Notes under the pieces: model-generated
Databases searched by the model: none
What the model was told of the DNA's origin: nothing
What the model saw: the letters and a program-made list of their open reading frames with translations, nothing else
Program-made: the position numbers and the translations under genes
Source: Streptomyces sp. NBC_01465
GTDB lineage: Bacteria > Actinomycetota > Actinomycetes > Streptomycetales > Streptomycetaceae
DNA length: 64,000 nt
Direction of reading: 5' to 3'
NCBI RefSeq assembly: GCF_036227325.1
Contig: NZ_CP109467.1
Location: 5,828,001-5,892,000, forward strand
Part shown: in pieces, positions 44,447 through 52,311 of the stretch
Layout: each line of letters opens with the position of its first letter
How positions within the stretch are numbered: the first letter of the stretch is position 1

Positions 44447-45217
44447 TTACCGGCGGGGCTTGCCGCGCTTCGCGCTTTTCGCACCCTTGGGGTTCTTGCC
44501 CGCAGCCTTCTTCGGCGCGGGCTTCCTCGCGGGCTTCTCGGCACGCTTGGCCTTCGGCTGCGGCTGCGCGGCGGGCGCTCCCCGCCCCCGCGAGCTGTTG
44601 ACCGTACGGCCGCGGACGATCCCGATGAACTCCTCCACCAGGTCCGTCGTCTCCTCCTCCCGCCACGCCAGCGCGATGCGCGACGCGGGGACGTCCTCGC
44701 CGGCCACCGTCCGGTACGTGAGGTCCTTGCGGTGGTGCAGACGCGCGAGCGACTGCGGTACGAGGAGAACCCCTACCCCCGCCGCCACCAGCTCGATCGC
44801 GTCGGCCGTCGTGGCAGGGCGCTCCTTGGCGGGCGTGCCGGGCAGCTGCGCCTGCTCCCAGTCGAGGACGTCGTCGAGGGGATGCAGCACGATCTCGCCG
44901 GCCAGGTCGCCCGTGGACACTTCCTCTCCCTCCTCGGCGGCCGCGACGGCGTGGTCCTTGGGGATCACGACGACGGTCGTCTCGGTGTAGAGGGGGATGG
45001 CGCTCAGATCCGTACGGTCGATCGGCAGCCGTACGAAACCGGCATCGGCGCCCAGCTCGCGGAGCAGGCCGGGGGCCTCGGCGGGGGTGACCTGGGACAG
45101 GGTGAGGGGGACGTCGGCCAGCCGCTCGTTCCAGATCCGGACCCATTTGGTGGGGGTCACTCCGGGCACGTAAGCGAGCCGGAACGAGGGAGAGGGAGAT
45201 GCTTCCGAGCCTGTCAC
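44447..45217 (-). CDS. LysR-type ligand-binding domain without HTH, Lys-rich tail
   Basis: 256 residues. The body (about 12-205) is a LysR substrate-binding domain: FRLAYVPGVTPTKWVRIW, LGADAGFVRLPIDR, VVVIPKDHAVAAAEEGEEVS, VAAGVGVLLVPQSLARL and ALAWREEETTDLVEEFIGIV. No N-terminal winged helix precedes it; upstream codons are not LysR-like. The C-terminal 55 residues are Lys/Arg/Ala/Pro-rich (RAEKPARKPAPKKAAGKNPK), like histone H1 or HupS tails, and could bind DNA non-specifically. Divergent from DUF5997 over 70 bp, a pairing I recall in many streptomycetes. Confidence 0.88.
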   Translation of the reverse strand: MTGSEASPSPSFRLAYVPGVTPTKWVRIWNERLADVPLTLSQVTPAEAPGLLRELGADAGFVRLPIDRTDLSAIPLYTETTVVVIPKDHAVAAAEEGEEVSTGDLAGEIVLHPLDDVLDWEQAQLPGTPAKERPATTADAIELVAAGVGVLLVPQSLARLHHRKDLTYRTVAGEDVPASRIALAWREEETTDLVEEFIGIVRGRTVNSSRGRGAPAAQPQPKAKRAEKPARKPAPKKAAGKNPKGAKSAKRGKPRR

Positions 45218-45287
45218 CTGGCCAGGCTACCGGCCGGGGCCCGCGATCATGGTCAGCGGTCGCGCACGCGATCGATACCCTGGAACC

Positions 45288-45701
45288 ATGACGTCGCACC
45301 AGAGCACCCAGACCATGAAGCCCGCCACGGCGGCCAAGAAGCTGGGTGTGTACCTCGAGGCCACCCCCGCAGAATTCCAGGAGGGTGTCGTCTCGCGCAG
45401 CGAGCTGAACACGCTGCAGACCGACCCGCCCCAGTGGCTGCAGGACCTCCGCGCCAACGGCCCGCACCCCCGCCCGGTGGTCGCGGCGAAGCTCGGCATC
45501 TCGATCTCGGGCCTCGCCCGCGGCGGAGTCACCGACGCGCTGACCACGGAGCAGATCGAGGCGCTGAAGACGGAGTCCCCGGAGTGGCTCCAGAAGGAGC
45601 GCGAGACGCAGGCCGAGGTCCGCAAGGAGACGGTCCGCATCAAGGAGATGCAGGCGGAGAAGGCGGCGAAGCGCGCGGACCGGGACGACGAGGACCGCTG
45701 A
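45288..45701 (+). CDS. DUF5997 family protein
   Basis: 137 residues, ATG 45288 (MTSHQSTQTMKPATAAKKLG). Conserved core VYLEATPAEFQEGVVSRSEL, PPQWLQDLRANGPHPRPVVA, KLGISISGLARGGVTDALT, then a highly charged coiled-coil-like tail (KERETQAEVRKETVRIKEMQ). The segment KLGISISGLARGG has the look of a DNA-binding helix-turn. Divergent from the LysR-type ligand domain, so the two may form a split regulator; this is inference. Function unknown. Confidence 0.88.
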   Translation: MTSHQSTQTMKPATAAKKLGVYLEATPAEFQEGVVSRSELNTLQTDPPQWLQDLRANGPHPRPVVAAKLGISISGLARGGVTDALTTEQIEALKTESPEWLQKERETQAEVRKETVRIKEMQAEKAAKRADRDDEDR

Positions 45702-45738
45702 CCGGCCGAGGAGCCGACGCGGCCGCAGTCGGGCGGGG

Positions 45739-45766
45739 CCTGACGGGGCCGCCGTGCACCGTCAGG
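45739..45766. terminator. Hairpin between DUF5997 and a convergent gene
   Basis: CCTGACGG (45739-45746) pairs with CCGTCAGG (45759-45766). It overlaps the last bases of the convergent small gene. Confidence 0.5.
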
Positions 45767-46094
45767 TGTCCAAGTAGGCAACCCTGGCGAGTGCTTGGCC
45801 GAGGACTCCGGAGAGCTGGCTGATTCCCTCGGCGGTCGGCAGGCCGGACTGCCAGGGGTCGACCGACAGCCAGCCGTGCTCCGTCAAGGGCGGTGACGGT
45901 TGGCCCGTCCTGAGGTGCGGGGGCAGGGTCGGCAAGCGTACGAGCAGGGTGGACGTTCCCAGGGCGACCGCTGCTGCGATGCCCTCTCGGGCCAGGACCG
46001 GGACGCCGTAGGCGATGCGCAGGGCGTGGCGTGAGGCCAGGAGGGCGGCGTTCTGCGGGAGGTTCGGTAAGTCGGGGGGTTGGTGGGAAGCCAT
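45762..46094 (-). CDS. Small hypothetical protein
   Basis: 110 residues, ATG 46094 (MASHQPPDLPNLPQNAALLA). One mildly hydrophobic stretch (GIAAAVALGTSTLLVRLPTL) and a C-terminal helix. No family recognised. The reading frame lies between two clearer genes and codon use is acceptable, but no ribosome-binding site is evident and its GC skew is weaker, so it may be a decayed or young gene. Confidence 0.5.
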   Translation of the reverse strand: MASHQPPDLPNLPQNAALLASRHALRIAYGVPVLAREGIAAAVALGTSTLLVRLPTLPPHLRTGQPSPPLTEHGWLSVDPWQSGLPTAEGISQLSGVLGQALARVAYLDT

Positions 46095-46118
46095 GAGCGT
46101 GACGCTATGCGTGGGCGC

Positions 46119-46742
46119 TCAGCCGGTGAAGCCCTTCTCGGCGAGGATCTTGTCGATGCGGGCGCGGTGCGCCGCCTCCCATGCGTTCAGTGACTCGGCC
46201 GCCTCCTTGGCCTCCTTCGCCTGGGCGTCCAGGAGTGTCTGCTCCTGGCGGGTGGCGGGGACGACCACGATGCCCTCCTCGTCGGCCACGACGATGTCGC
46301 GGGGGTTCACCGTTACGCCGCCGCAGCGGACCGGGACGTTGAGGGGTTCGACCGCGGCCTTGGTGCCGGGGATGGGGATGACGCCCCTGGCGAAGACCGG
46401 GAAGCCTGTTTCGCGTACCTCTGCCAGGTCCCGGATCAGACCGTCGACCACGAACGCTGCGATGCCCCGGCGCTGGGCGACGGCGCAGACGTTTCCGCCG
46501 GCGAGTGCGTAGTCCAGGTCGCCCGACTCGACGACGATGACCGCGCCGGGCTCCGCGCGGTGGATGGCCGCGTGCAGCATGAGGTTGTCGCCGGGAGCGC
46601 ACCGCACGGTGAACGCGGGGCCTGCGACGCGCGGGACCGTGGGCCAGAGCGGGCGGATGCCGATGTCCATGACCTGTTCGCGGCCGAGGAGGTCGGCGAG
46701 GGTGGTCGGGGAGATGCCCTGGAATCGGGTGGGAGTCGTCAT
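46119..46742 (-). CDS. RraA-like family protein (aldolase/dimethylmenaquinone-methyltransferase fold)
   Basis: 207 residues from ATG 46742 (or ATG 46751). Motifs: GPAFTVRCAPGDNLMLHAAI, GAVIVVESGDLDYALAGGNV, and the metal/substrate motif FVVDGLIRDLAEVRETGFPV (GxxRD), then FARGVIPIPGTKA. Members are 4-hydroxy-4-methyl-2-oxoglutarate or oxaloacetate lyases, or RNase E regulators; the lyase-type motif is intact. Here it stands without catabolic partners, so the substrate is unknown. Confidence 0.88.
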   Translation of the reverse strand: MTTPTRFQGISPTTLADLLGREQVMDIGIRPLWPTVPRVAGPAFTVRCAPGDNLMLHAAIHRAEPGAVIVVESGDLDYALAGGNVCAVAQRRGIAAFVVDGLIRDLAEVRETGFPVFARGVIPIPGTKAAVEPLNVPVRCGGVTVNPRDIVVADEEGIVVVPATRQEQTLLDAQAKEAKEAAESLNAWEAAHRARIDKILAEKGFTG

Positions 46743-46959
46743 GTTCGTCATCCCATCATGTGCCGGGCCTTCTCCGGCGTGGAGATCTCCTCGGCTGCTG
46801 TCCGGTGGTGATGGCACCGGGTTTCGTGGCCGGGTGCGGGTGGGTGGAGGGCCACCTCTACTGTCCGGTGGGGTGCGGGGGCGATCCGCGTCGGCAGGCC
46901 GGGTTGCGCGCCGTATCGCGCCTTGGCGCACAGAATCTGGCAAGAAGGAGAGAGGCGTC

Positions 46960-47463
46960 ATGATCCTGCCGAGAGTTCGCGATCCCCGTTTCATCACCAT
47001 TCGCCGTGGGGGGACGCTCACGGACTCCGATCATCGGCTCCTGGCGCTGTGGGCTGCCGTGTGTGCGGAGCATGTTGTGCATTTCTTTGAGGCGGTGGAG
47101 CCGTTGGACCGGCGGCCCCGTGAGGCGATCGAGCAGGTTCGGGCGTGGGTGCGCGGGGAGATTCGGATGTCCGAGTCCCGGGCCGCGGGTGGTCATGCCA
47201 TGGCTGCGGCGCGGGAGTTGAGCGGGGCCGCACGGCACGCTGCCTACGCCGCCGGCCAGGCGGCGGTGGTCGCGCACGTTGCCGCGCACGAGCTTGGCGC
47301 TGCGGCCTATGCGATCAAGGCCGTGCGCGCGGCGGAGGATGAGAGCGCGGGAAGGAGCGAATGCCGGTGGCAGCGCGAACAGCTCCCGGATGCGATTCGT
47401 GAACTTGTCCTGGACGACCAGCGGTTGCGGAATGAGATCTGCTGGTCGGTCTTCGAGGGGTGA
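46960..47463 (+). CDS. Imm5-like orphan immunity protein
   Basis: 167 residues, ATG 46960 behind AAGAAGGAGAG. All-alpha, Ala-rich repeats: DHRLLALWAAVCAEHVVHFF, RRPREAIEQVRAWVRGEIRM, AAGGHAMAAARELSGAARHA, AAGQAAVVAHVAAHELGAAA. This pattern matches the Imm5-like putative immunity family. Codon use includes more A/T-ending codons (TTT, ATT, GTT, CAT) than neighbours, a hint of transfer. No cognate toxin gene is next to it, so it may be an orphan that protects against a neighbour's polymorphic toxin. Confidence 0.8.
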   Translation: MILPRVRDPRFITIRRGGTLTDSDHRLLALWAAVCAEHVVHFFEAVEPLDRRPREAIEQVRAWVRGEIRMSESRAAGGHAMAAARELSGAARHAAYAAGQAAVVAHVAAHELGAAAYAIKAVRAAEDESAGRSECRWQREQLPDAIRELVLDDQRLRNEICWSVFEG

Positions 47464-47464
47464 G

Positions 47465-48790
47465 TTATTCGGTCCAGGTATCGGGGGTGTTGGTGTAGGT
47501 GTGCCCGGTGGGTGCCGTCCAGTGGGTCTGGCCGCTGGTGTCGTCGCGGACGACGGTCCAGCCGCCTCGGTGCTTGAGGCCGTGGTGGCGGCCATCACCA
47601 CCGGCCTTCGCCGAGGAGATTGCTGCCAGGATCTCGCGGGCCCGCTTTGCGTCTCGTTGGCGTATGGCGTCCATTGCGTCTGCCGCGTGCGGGGTTTCGC
47701 CTCGGCGGTGGCGGGTCAGGCGGCGGTGCAGGTTCAGGGGTGGGGTTATCTCGTTCAGGCGGGACAGCGCGTGGGTGAAGGCGGCCGCGTCCTTGTCTCG
47801 TAGGGCGTGGAGCGCCTCCGCCGTGCGTTTGCGGGCCACGTCCGTCGTGCGGATCGGGAGGATGCACCAAGACGCCACTATGCCGATCGCCGCCCCCAGC
47901 GCTATCTCCGTCAGGCGGGTCGAGAGGAGGGAGAAGTCCGTCTGGCCGTAGTAGCCGTAGAGGAGTGAGAGCGCGGCCGTCACGCCCGCCGCCCAGTAGG
48001 CGTAGCTGTACGTGCGGAGCCAGGTGGAGGTGGCAAGTACCGCCAGGAGTACTGCTATTGAGGCGCTGTTGTGCGGGGCGAATGCTCCCGCCAGGGCTGT
48101 TGCCGCCACCGTTCCCGCCGCTGCGCCTGCGATGCGCAGTGCGCTCTTGTGGACCACGTCCTCGCGGCCGCGGTTCCCGCTGCACACGATGAAGGTCGTC
48201 AGGACCGTCCAGGGCCAGTGGTCGGGGTAGAGGATGCGGCCCAGCGCGAATGCCGTGGCCAGCGCCGCCGCCATCTGGAGCGCCATGCGGGTGCCTGCGC
48301 GGGGCGAGGGCGTGGGTTGCGGGTGTTGCGTGGGGGCTGGGGTGGTGAAGTGTGTTCGTACGGCTATGAATTGGGTCAGTGCCACCCACGCGAACGCGAT
48401 CAGCGCTATCAGTGCCGACCAGCCCGGGGCGGCCGCGTCCGCCGGGGTGATCAGGACCGCCACGAACGCCATCGCGACCAGTGCGCCGTAGCGGCGGTAG
48501 CGGACCGACAGGGCCACGCACACCGTGAAGAGCGCGTCTCCCAGTGTGGGGTGTGACGCCATCAGGGTGCCTATGCCGGCCGCGGCCGCCGCTATGAAGG
48601 GGAGCGCCAGTGCGTTCGTCGCCTTCTGCGGTCTGCGGGACAGGGATGTCGCCAGGACCACCGCGAGCACCACTTCGGAGGACTTCAGGCCCAGGAGCAC
48701 CGCCGTGGCGAAGGTGAGGAGCATGGCTGCTGTGCTGGTTGCTGTCGTACGCAGTGCGTAGGAGTTTGGTCGCCCTGGACGCCATTTCAT
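47465..48790 (-). CDS. FUSC-family membrane transporter with HNH-like C-terminal tail
   Basis: 441 residues, ATG 48790 (MKWRPGRPNSYALRTTATST). About 10-11 hydrophobic segments in two sets flanking a cytoplasmic loop (TPAPTQHPQPTPSPRAG), the FUSC/aromatic acid exporter layout. The end (about 395-441: GDGRHHGLKHRGGWTVVRD, then GQTHWTAPTGHTYTNTP) resembles the C-terminal tail of DUF222/13E12 HNH endonucleases (RHH-LK-GGW-...-W-PTGHTY), suggesting fusion to a remnant. Divergent from a MarR gene by only 30 bp and probably repressed by it. TACGAT lies 7 bases before the ATG. Confidence 0.87.
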   Translation of the reverse strand: MKWRPGRPNSYALRTTATSTAAMLLTFATAVLLGLKSSEVVLAVVLATSLSRRPQKATNALALPFIAAAAAGIGTLMASHPTLGDALFTVCVALSVRYRRYGALVAMAFVAVLITPADAAAPGWSALIALIAFAWVALTQFIAVRTHFTTPAPTQHPQPTPSPRAGTRMALQMAAALATAFALGRILYPDHWPWTVLTTFIVCSGNRGREDVVHKSALRIAGAAAGTVAATALAGAFAPHNSASIAVLLAVLATSTWLRTYSYAYWAAGVTAALSLLYGYYGQTDFSLLSTRLTEIALGAAIGIVASWCILPIRTTDVARKRTAEALHALRDKDAAAFTHALSRLNEITPPLNLHRRLTRHRRGETPHAADAMDAIRQRDAKRAREILAAISSAKAGGDGRHHGLKHRGGWTVVRDDTSGQTHWTAPTGHTYTNTPDTWTE

Positions 48791-48820
48791 GGTGGGTATC
48801 GTAAGTGATAGCTTAGTGAA
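48791..48820. promoter_or_regulatory. 30-bp divergent promoter, both transcripts probably leaderless
   Basis: For the MarR gene TAGCTT (48809-48814) is 6 bases before the ATG; for the FUSC gene TACGAT (minus strand, 48798-48803) is 7 bases before its ATG. A TAAG-N6-CTTA dyad lies between. No Shine-Dalgarno fits in either leader. Confidence 0.6.
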
Positions 48821-49246
48821 ATGGATAGTGAGAGTCCCGCCCCTACCATCCGTCGCGGTGCCATCCGCCTCGCCCGGCGCCTCCGCGCCGAGCGGCCCGC
48901 CGATGCGCTGAGCGTGGGCAAGGTCGGTGTGCTCGGGCATCTCCACCGGCACGGGCCCTCCACGCCCGGCGACATCGCCGCCGCGGAGCATCAGCAGCCG
49001 CAGTCCCTCACCCGGATCTTCGCCGAGCTCGAGCGGGACGGGCTGATCGTCCGGTCTCCCAGTGAGCGCGACCGGCGGCGGGTGCTGCTCGAGCTCACCA
49101 GGGACGGGCTCGTCGTTCTCGTGGGTGACATGGCTGCGCGTGACGCCTGGCTGGAGGGAGCCATCGCCGGGCTGAGCGAGACCGAGCGTGAAGTGCTGCG
49201 GCTGGCCGGGGCGTTGATGGAGCGGATCGCCGAGAGCGCTGGTTAG
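48821..49246 (+). CDS. MarR-family transcriptional regulator
   Basis: 141 residues, ATG 48821 (MDSESPAPTIRRGAIRLARR). Winged helix: SVGKVGVLGHLHRHGPSTPG, DIAAAEHQQPQSLTRIFAEL, ERDGLIVRSPSERDRRRVLL; the wing contains ERDRRR. It shares a 30-bp promoter gap with the FUSC transporter gene, the classic exporter/MarR arrangement. The stop overlaps the convergent response regulator by 4 bp. Confidence 0.92.
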   Translation: MDSESPAPTIRRGAIRLARRLRAERPADALSVGKVGVLGHLHRHGPSTPGDIAAAEHQQPQSLTRIFAELERDGLIVRSPSERDRRRVLLELTRDGLVVLVGDMAARDAWLEGAIAGLSETEREVLRLAGALMERIAESAG

Positions 49247-49896
49247 GCGTGCGGTGTCGCCAGGCCCGTTTCCCACGCCCAGGCCGCTATGCCGACCCTG
49301 TTGCGCACCTCCAGCTTGGCCTGGATGTTGGCGATGTGGGTCTTTGCCGTACCCGGTGAGATGAAGAGGTCGGCGCCGATTTCGGCGTTCGTCAGGCCTC
49401 GGGCCACCAGGCGGGCGATTTCGCGTTCGCGGTCCGTGAGGGGGTCCTGGCGCAGGCTCCGCTGCGGGGTTTCGGCCAGCTTGCTGAGCAGGCGCACCGT
49501 GATCTGCGGGCTGATCAGGGTGTCTCCGGCCATTGCCGCCCGTACGCCCTCGATCAGCAGTCCCGGTCCCGAGCGCTTCAGCAGGAATCCGCATGCGCCG
49601 CTGTGCAGGGCCGTGTGGACGTACTCGTCGAGGTCGAAGGTCGTCACCACCACGACCCTGGTGGGGTGTTCGGCCTCGGGGCCCGCGAGGAGGCGGGTCA
49701 CCTCCAGGCCGTCCATGCGCGGCATCCGGATGTCGGTCAGTACGACGTCGGGGTGGAGCGTGCGGGCCAGGTCGACCGCCGTCGCGCCGTCGGCCGCCTC
49801 CCCGATCACCGTCATGTCGGGCTGGGAGTCGAGGATCAGCCGGAAGCCGTGGCGTATGTCCTCTTGGTCGTCGGCGATCAGGATGCGGGTGGTCAC
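49243..49896 (-). CDS. NarL/LuxR-family response regulator
   Basis: 217 residues, GTG 49896 (MTTRILIADDQEDIRHGFRL). Phospho-acceptor Asp55 in VVLTDIRMPRMDG. C-terminal LuxR HTH: DPLTDREREIARLVARGLTN, AEIGADLFISPGTAKTHIAN, IQAKLEVRNRVG. It starts 4 bp after the kinase stop. Two matching palindromes upstream of the kinase are probable binding sites. Confidence 0.95.
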   Translation of the reverse strand: MTTRILIADDQEDIRHGFRLILDSQPDMTVIGEAADGATAVDLARTLHPDVVLTDIRMPRMDGLEVTRLLAGPEAEHPTRVVVVTTFDLDEYVHTALHSGACGFLLKRSGPGLLIEGVRAAMAGDTLISPQITVRLLSKLAETPQRSLRQDPLTDREREIARLVARGLTNAEIGADLFISPGTAKTHIANIQAKLEVRNRVGIAAWAWETGLATPHA

Positions 49897-49900
49897 CGGA

Positions 49901-50893
49901 TCATGATGCCGTGGGGAGCGTGGCCGTGACCTGCCAACCGTCCTGATCGCGGCCCGCGGTGAGGGTTCCGCCCGCCGCCCGTACGCGTTCGGTGAGGGCC
50001 AGGAGGCCCCGCCCGCCGTGGTCGCGGCGGGGGAGCGGGCGAGTGCCGCTGCCGGTGTTGTTGTTGTGAATGCGGAGCTCCACGGCGGTCCGGTCGCCGG
50101 AGTGGGTGAGGGTGATCGTTGCCGTGGTGGCCGCCGGGGCGTGGCGGCGGATGTTCGTCAGTGCTTCCACGGTGATGCGGTGGGCTGTTGCCGCTGCCTC
50201 GCGGGAGAGCGACTCGGGGACACCGGGGGCTATGTCGAGGGTGGTTGTGATGGGGCTCGAAGTGTTGAAGTCCCTTACCAGGGCGGTGAGTTCGCTGAGG
50301 CTGGGGAGCGCGTCGCGCGCGTGGGCGGCGTCCGGGTGGAGCATGCGTACCGTACGGTCGATCGACTCCAGGGCGGCCAGGCCCGCGCGCTCGATCCGCT
50401 CCAGGGCGGCTGCCGCGGCCGCCGGGTCCGTGGCGGCCACATAGCGGGCTGCTTGGGCCTGGACCACGATGCCGGTGATGTCGTGGGCGACGAAGTCGTG
50501 GAGGTCGTGGGCCAGTTCGAGCTGCTGGGCCAGGCGGGCCTCGTGCACGGCGCGGTGCCTGCGGGTCTCCGTCAGGCGCGGGTAGCCGCCCATGGTCGCC
50601 GCGACGAGCGCGGGCACCAGCCAGAAGCCGGCCAGGCCCGCACGCTCCACCATCGACGCGGACGGCAGGAGCGGCAGCGTCCAGAGGGCCACGGCGGCCC
50701 CGGCGACGAGGGCGGGTACGAGGGGGCGCCGTGCGTGGCGGACCGTGGCGGCCAGCAGGGCCAGCAGGACGACCACCGAGACCGCGAGCGTGAGCGACTC
50801 GCCCTCCGTCAGGAACGAGCCGGCCGTCACCAGGACTCCGGCGGCCGCCGTCACGGGGCCGATCGCGGTGACGTAACGCTCCTTGATCCTCAT
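49901..50893 (-). CDS. DesK/NarX-type sensor histidine kinase
   Basis: 330 residues, ATG 50893 (MRIKERYVTAIGPVTAAAGV). Four or five membrane spans with little outer loop (about 10-115), so it probably senses within the membrane. HisKA_3 phospho-acceptor in LAHDLHDFVAHDITGIVVQA; ATPase motifs ALTNIRRHAPAATTATITL and RDHGGRGLLALTERVRAAGG. Operon with the NarL-type regulator. Divergent from a secreted protein over 150 bp. Confidence 0.93.
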   Translation of the reverse strand: MRIKERYVTAIGPVTAAAGVLVTAGSFLTEGESLTLAVSVVVLLALLAATVRHARRPLVPALVAGAAVALWTLPLLPSASMVERAGLAGFWLVPALVAATMGGYPRLTETRRHRAVHEARLAQQLELAHDLHDFVAHDITGIVVQAQAARYVAATDPAAAAAALERIERAGLAALESIDRTVRMLHPDAAHARDALPSLSELTALVRDFNTSSPITTTLDIAPGVPESLSREAAATAHRITVEALTNIRRHAPAATTATITLTHSGDRTAVELRIHNNNTGSGTRPLPRRDHGGRGLLALTERVRAAGGTLTAGRDQDGWQVTATLPTAS

Positions 50894-50928
50894 GGAGTTG
50901 AGCCTATGCGGGTGCGGCGGACGGGGAT

Positions 50929-50986
50929 CTCTGCCGATCGGCAGAGGTGCGGCGGGCAGGGCGGTGAAGGTCTGCCGATCGGCCGA
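50929..50986. promoter_or_regulatory. Two palindromic operators between kinase and secreted-protein genes
   Basis: Site 1: CTCTGCCGATCGGCAGAG, 18-bp perfect dyad at 50929-50946. Site 2: TCTGCCGATCGGCCGA at 50971-50986, same core with one change. Centres are 41 bp apart, about four helical turns. LuxR-type regulators bind such dyads as dimers. Confidence 0.75.
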
Positions 50987-51043
50987 TGGTGGGGGTCCGG
51001 GGGTTCGACGGAGGCTGAGGGCACACGGACTGAGGAGACAGAG

Positions 51044-51703
51044 ATGGTTGTGCAGAGCGTACGGAAGTTCATGGTCGGGGCCGCCGCACTGGCGGCCGTC
51101 GGGAGCACGCTGCTGGGGGCGGGCGGCAGCGCCCTGGCGGCTGCACCGCAGGGTGCAGTGGACGCGGTGGCCGCCGCGCCGAAGGAGGCTCATGTGTCCG
51201 GCGACGCCTGGGTCAGATTCGGAGCCGATCCGGACAACCCGATGCGGCGGTTCATCTTCGATGCGTACGGGGCGCCGTACCGGGTGGTCGACGGGAAGGT
51301 GGTCTTCACCCGCCTCGGGCACGGAACCGTGCGGTATTTCCACCCCAAGAGTCCCGGCAGCAAGGACGGTTGGTGGGGGACCGTCAAGGTCGACTACGTG
51401 ATGACGGGCGGGCCCGTGGCCGTCGTGTCGGGAACGATCGTCGACGGGCCCGAACCCGTGGGCACGCGGAAGTCGTTCAGCGTCTACTCCGACCCCCGGG
51501 GTCACCGGTACGACCGGATGGGCTTCTCCTGGGGCGTCGTCGATGCGCGCTGCACCCAGAACGACGCGGCTCCCGCCCCGTTCAACTCCTATGTGTCGGG
51601 CAGGGGTTACACCGTCCGGCATGTCGAGCTGCCGGATCCCCGGGGTGCGGCCGTGGAGCCGCCGCCGATGCCCGGTTGCCCGCCCGAGAACAACACCCCC
51701 TAG
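51044..51703 (+). CDS. Secreted hypothetical protein
   Basis: 219 residues, ATG 51044 with GAGGAG 6 bases upstream. Sec signal peptide (RKFMVGAAALAAVGSTLLGA through ALAA-APQG), then a beta-rich domain: DAWVRFGADPDNPMRRFIFD, GHGTVRYFHPKSPGSKDGWW, GTVKVDYVMTGGPVAVVSGT, FSVYSDPRGHRYDRMGFSWG. Two cysteines (DARCTQN and PGCPPEN). No known enzyme motif. Divergent from the NarL-type system with its palindromes, so probably a target of that system. Confidence 0.85.
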   Translation: MVVQSVRKFMVGAAALAAVGSTLLGAGGSALAAAPQGAVDAVAAAPKEAHVSGDAWVRFGADPDNPMRRFIFDAYGAPYRVVDGKVVFTRLGHGTVRYFHPKSPGSKDGWWGTVKVDYVMTGGPVAVVSGTIVDGPEPVGTRKSFSVYSDPRGHRYDRMGFSWGVVDARCTQNDAAPAPFNSYVSGRGYTVRHVELPDPRGAAVEPPPMPGCPPENNTP

Positions 51704-52266
51704 CCGGCGGCGGGCCAGTCGCCGCGGCCGGCGAGATCCAGCACCAGGGCGGCGATGTTCCACGCATCGTCGTCGCCCCGGTGGTGGCGGCCCTCCAGCG
51801 GGAGGCCGGCCGCGGTGAGCGCCTGCGCCATTCCCGGGCGACGGCGCAGGCCGTAGGAGGCGGTGAAGGGGATCTTCGCGTTGGTGTGGCGGCCGGTGAA
51901 GGGGTACTCCGTGCCCGTGCTCCGGCACTGGCGTGTGAACTGGTTGCGGTCGTAGTCGCCCCAACTGGCCCAGGGAAGCTGGTGTGTTCGGTGTTCTGTC
52001 GCGAGTCTTCTGCAGGCTTCCGTGAAGGTCACGCCGCCGTCCACCTCGGCCTGCGTGAGGCTTGTCAGTTCCGTACAGAACGGGCTCACCTTCGAGCGGG
52101 CCGGACGTACCAGCAGGCGGTGCTTGGCGAGGCGTTCGCCCGCGCGCAGGTCGACCACGGTGAGGCCGATCTCGATGATCTCGCTGACCTCGCCGGGTGG
52201 CGGGACTCCCTCCCAGCAGGTCGCTTCTACGTCGACCACGTTGAGGAGGTGCTCGTCAGCGTTCAT
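51700..52266 (-). CDS. DEDD-type 3'-5' exonuclease
   Basis: 188 residues from ATG 52266 (MNADEHLLNVVDVEATCW); ATG 52302 is an alternative start 10 bp after the upstream stop. ExoI motif VVDVEATCW (D-x-E), ExoII around GDYDRNQF, ExoIII HRGDDDAWNIA (HxxxxD). This is the ERI-1/DnaQ-like fold acting on RNA or DNA ends. Its 3' end overlaps the secreted-protein gene by 4 bp. Follows the XRE gene closely and is probably in its operon. Confidence 0.88.
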   Translation of the reverse strand: MNADEHLLNVVDVEATCWEGVPPPGEVSEIIEIGLTVVDLRAGERLAKHRLLVRPARSKVSPFCTELTSLTQAEVDGGVTFTEACRRLATEHRTHQLPWASWGDYDRNQFTRQCRSTGTEYPFTGRHTNAKIPFTASYGLRRRPGMAQALTAAGLPLEGRHHRGDDDAWNIAALVLDLAGRGDWPAAG

Positions 52267-52311
52267 GAGGTGTAAGCGTAGGAACGCGGTGCTGCTGGGC
52301 ATACCGATTTA

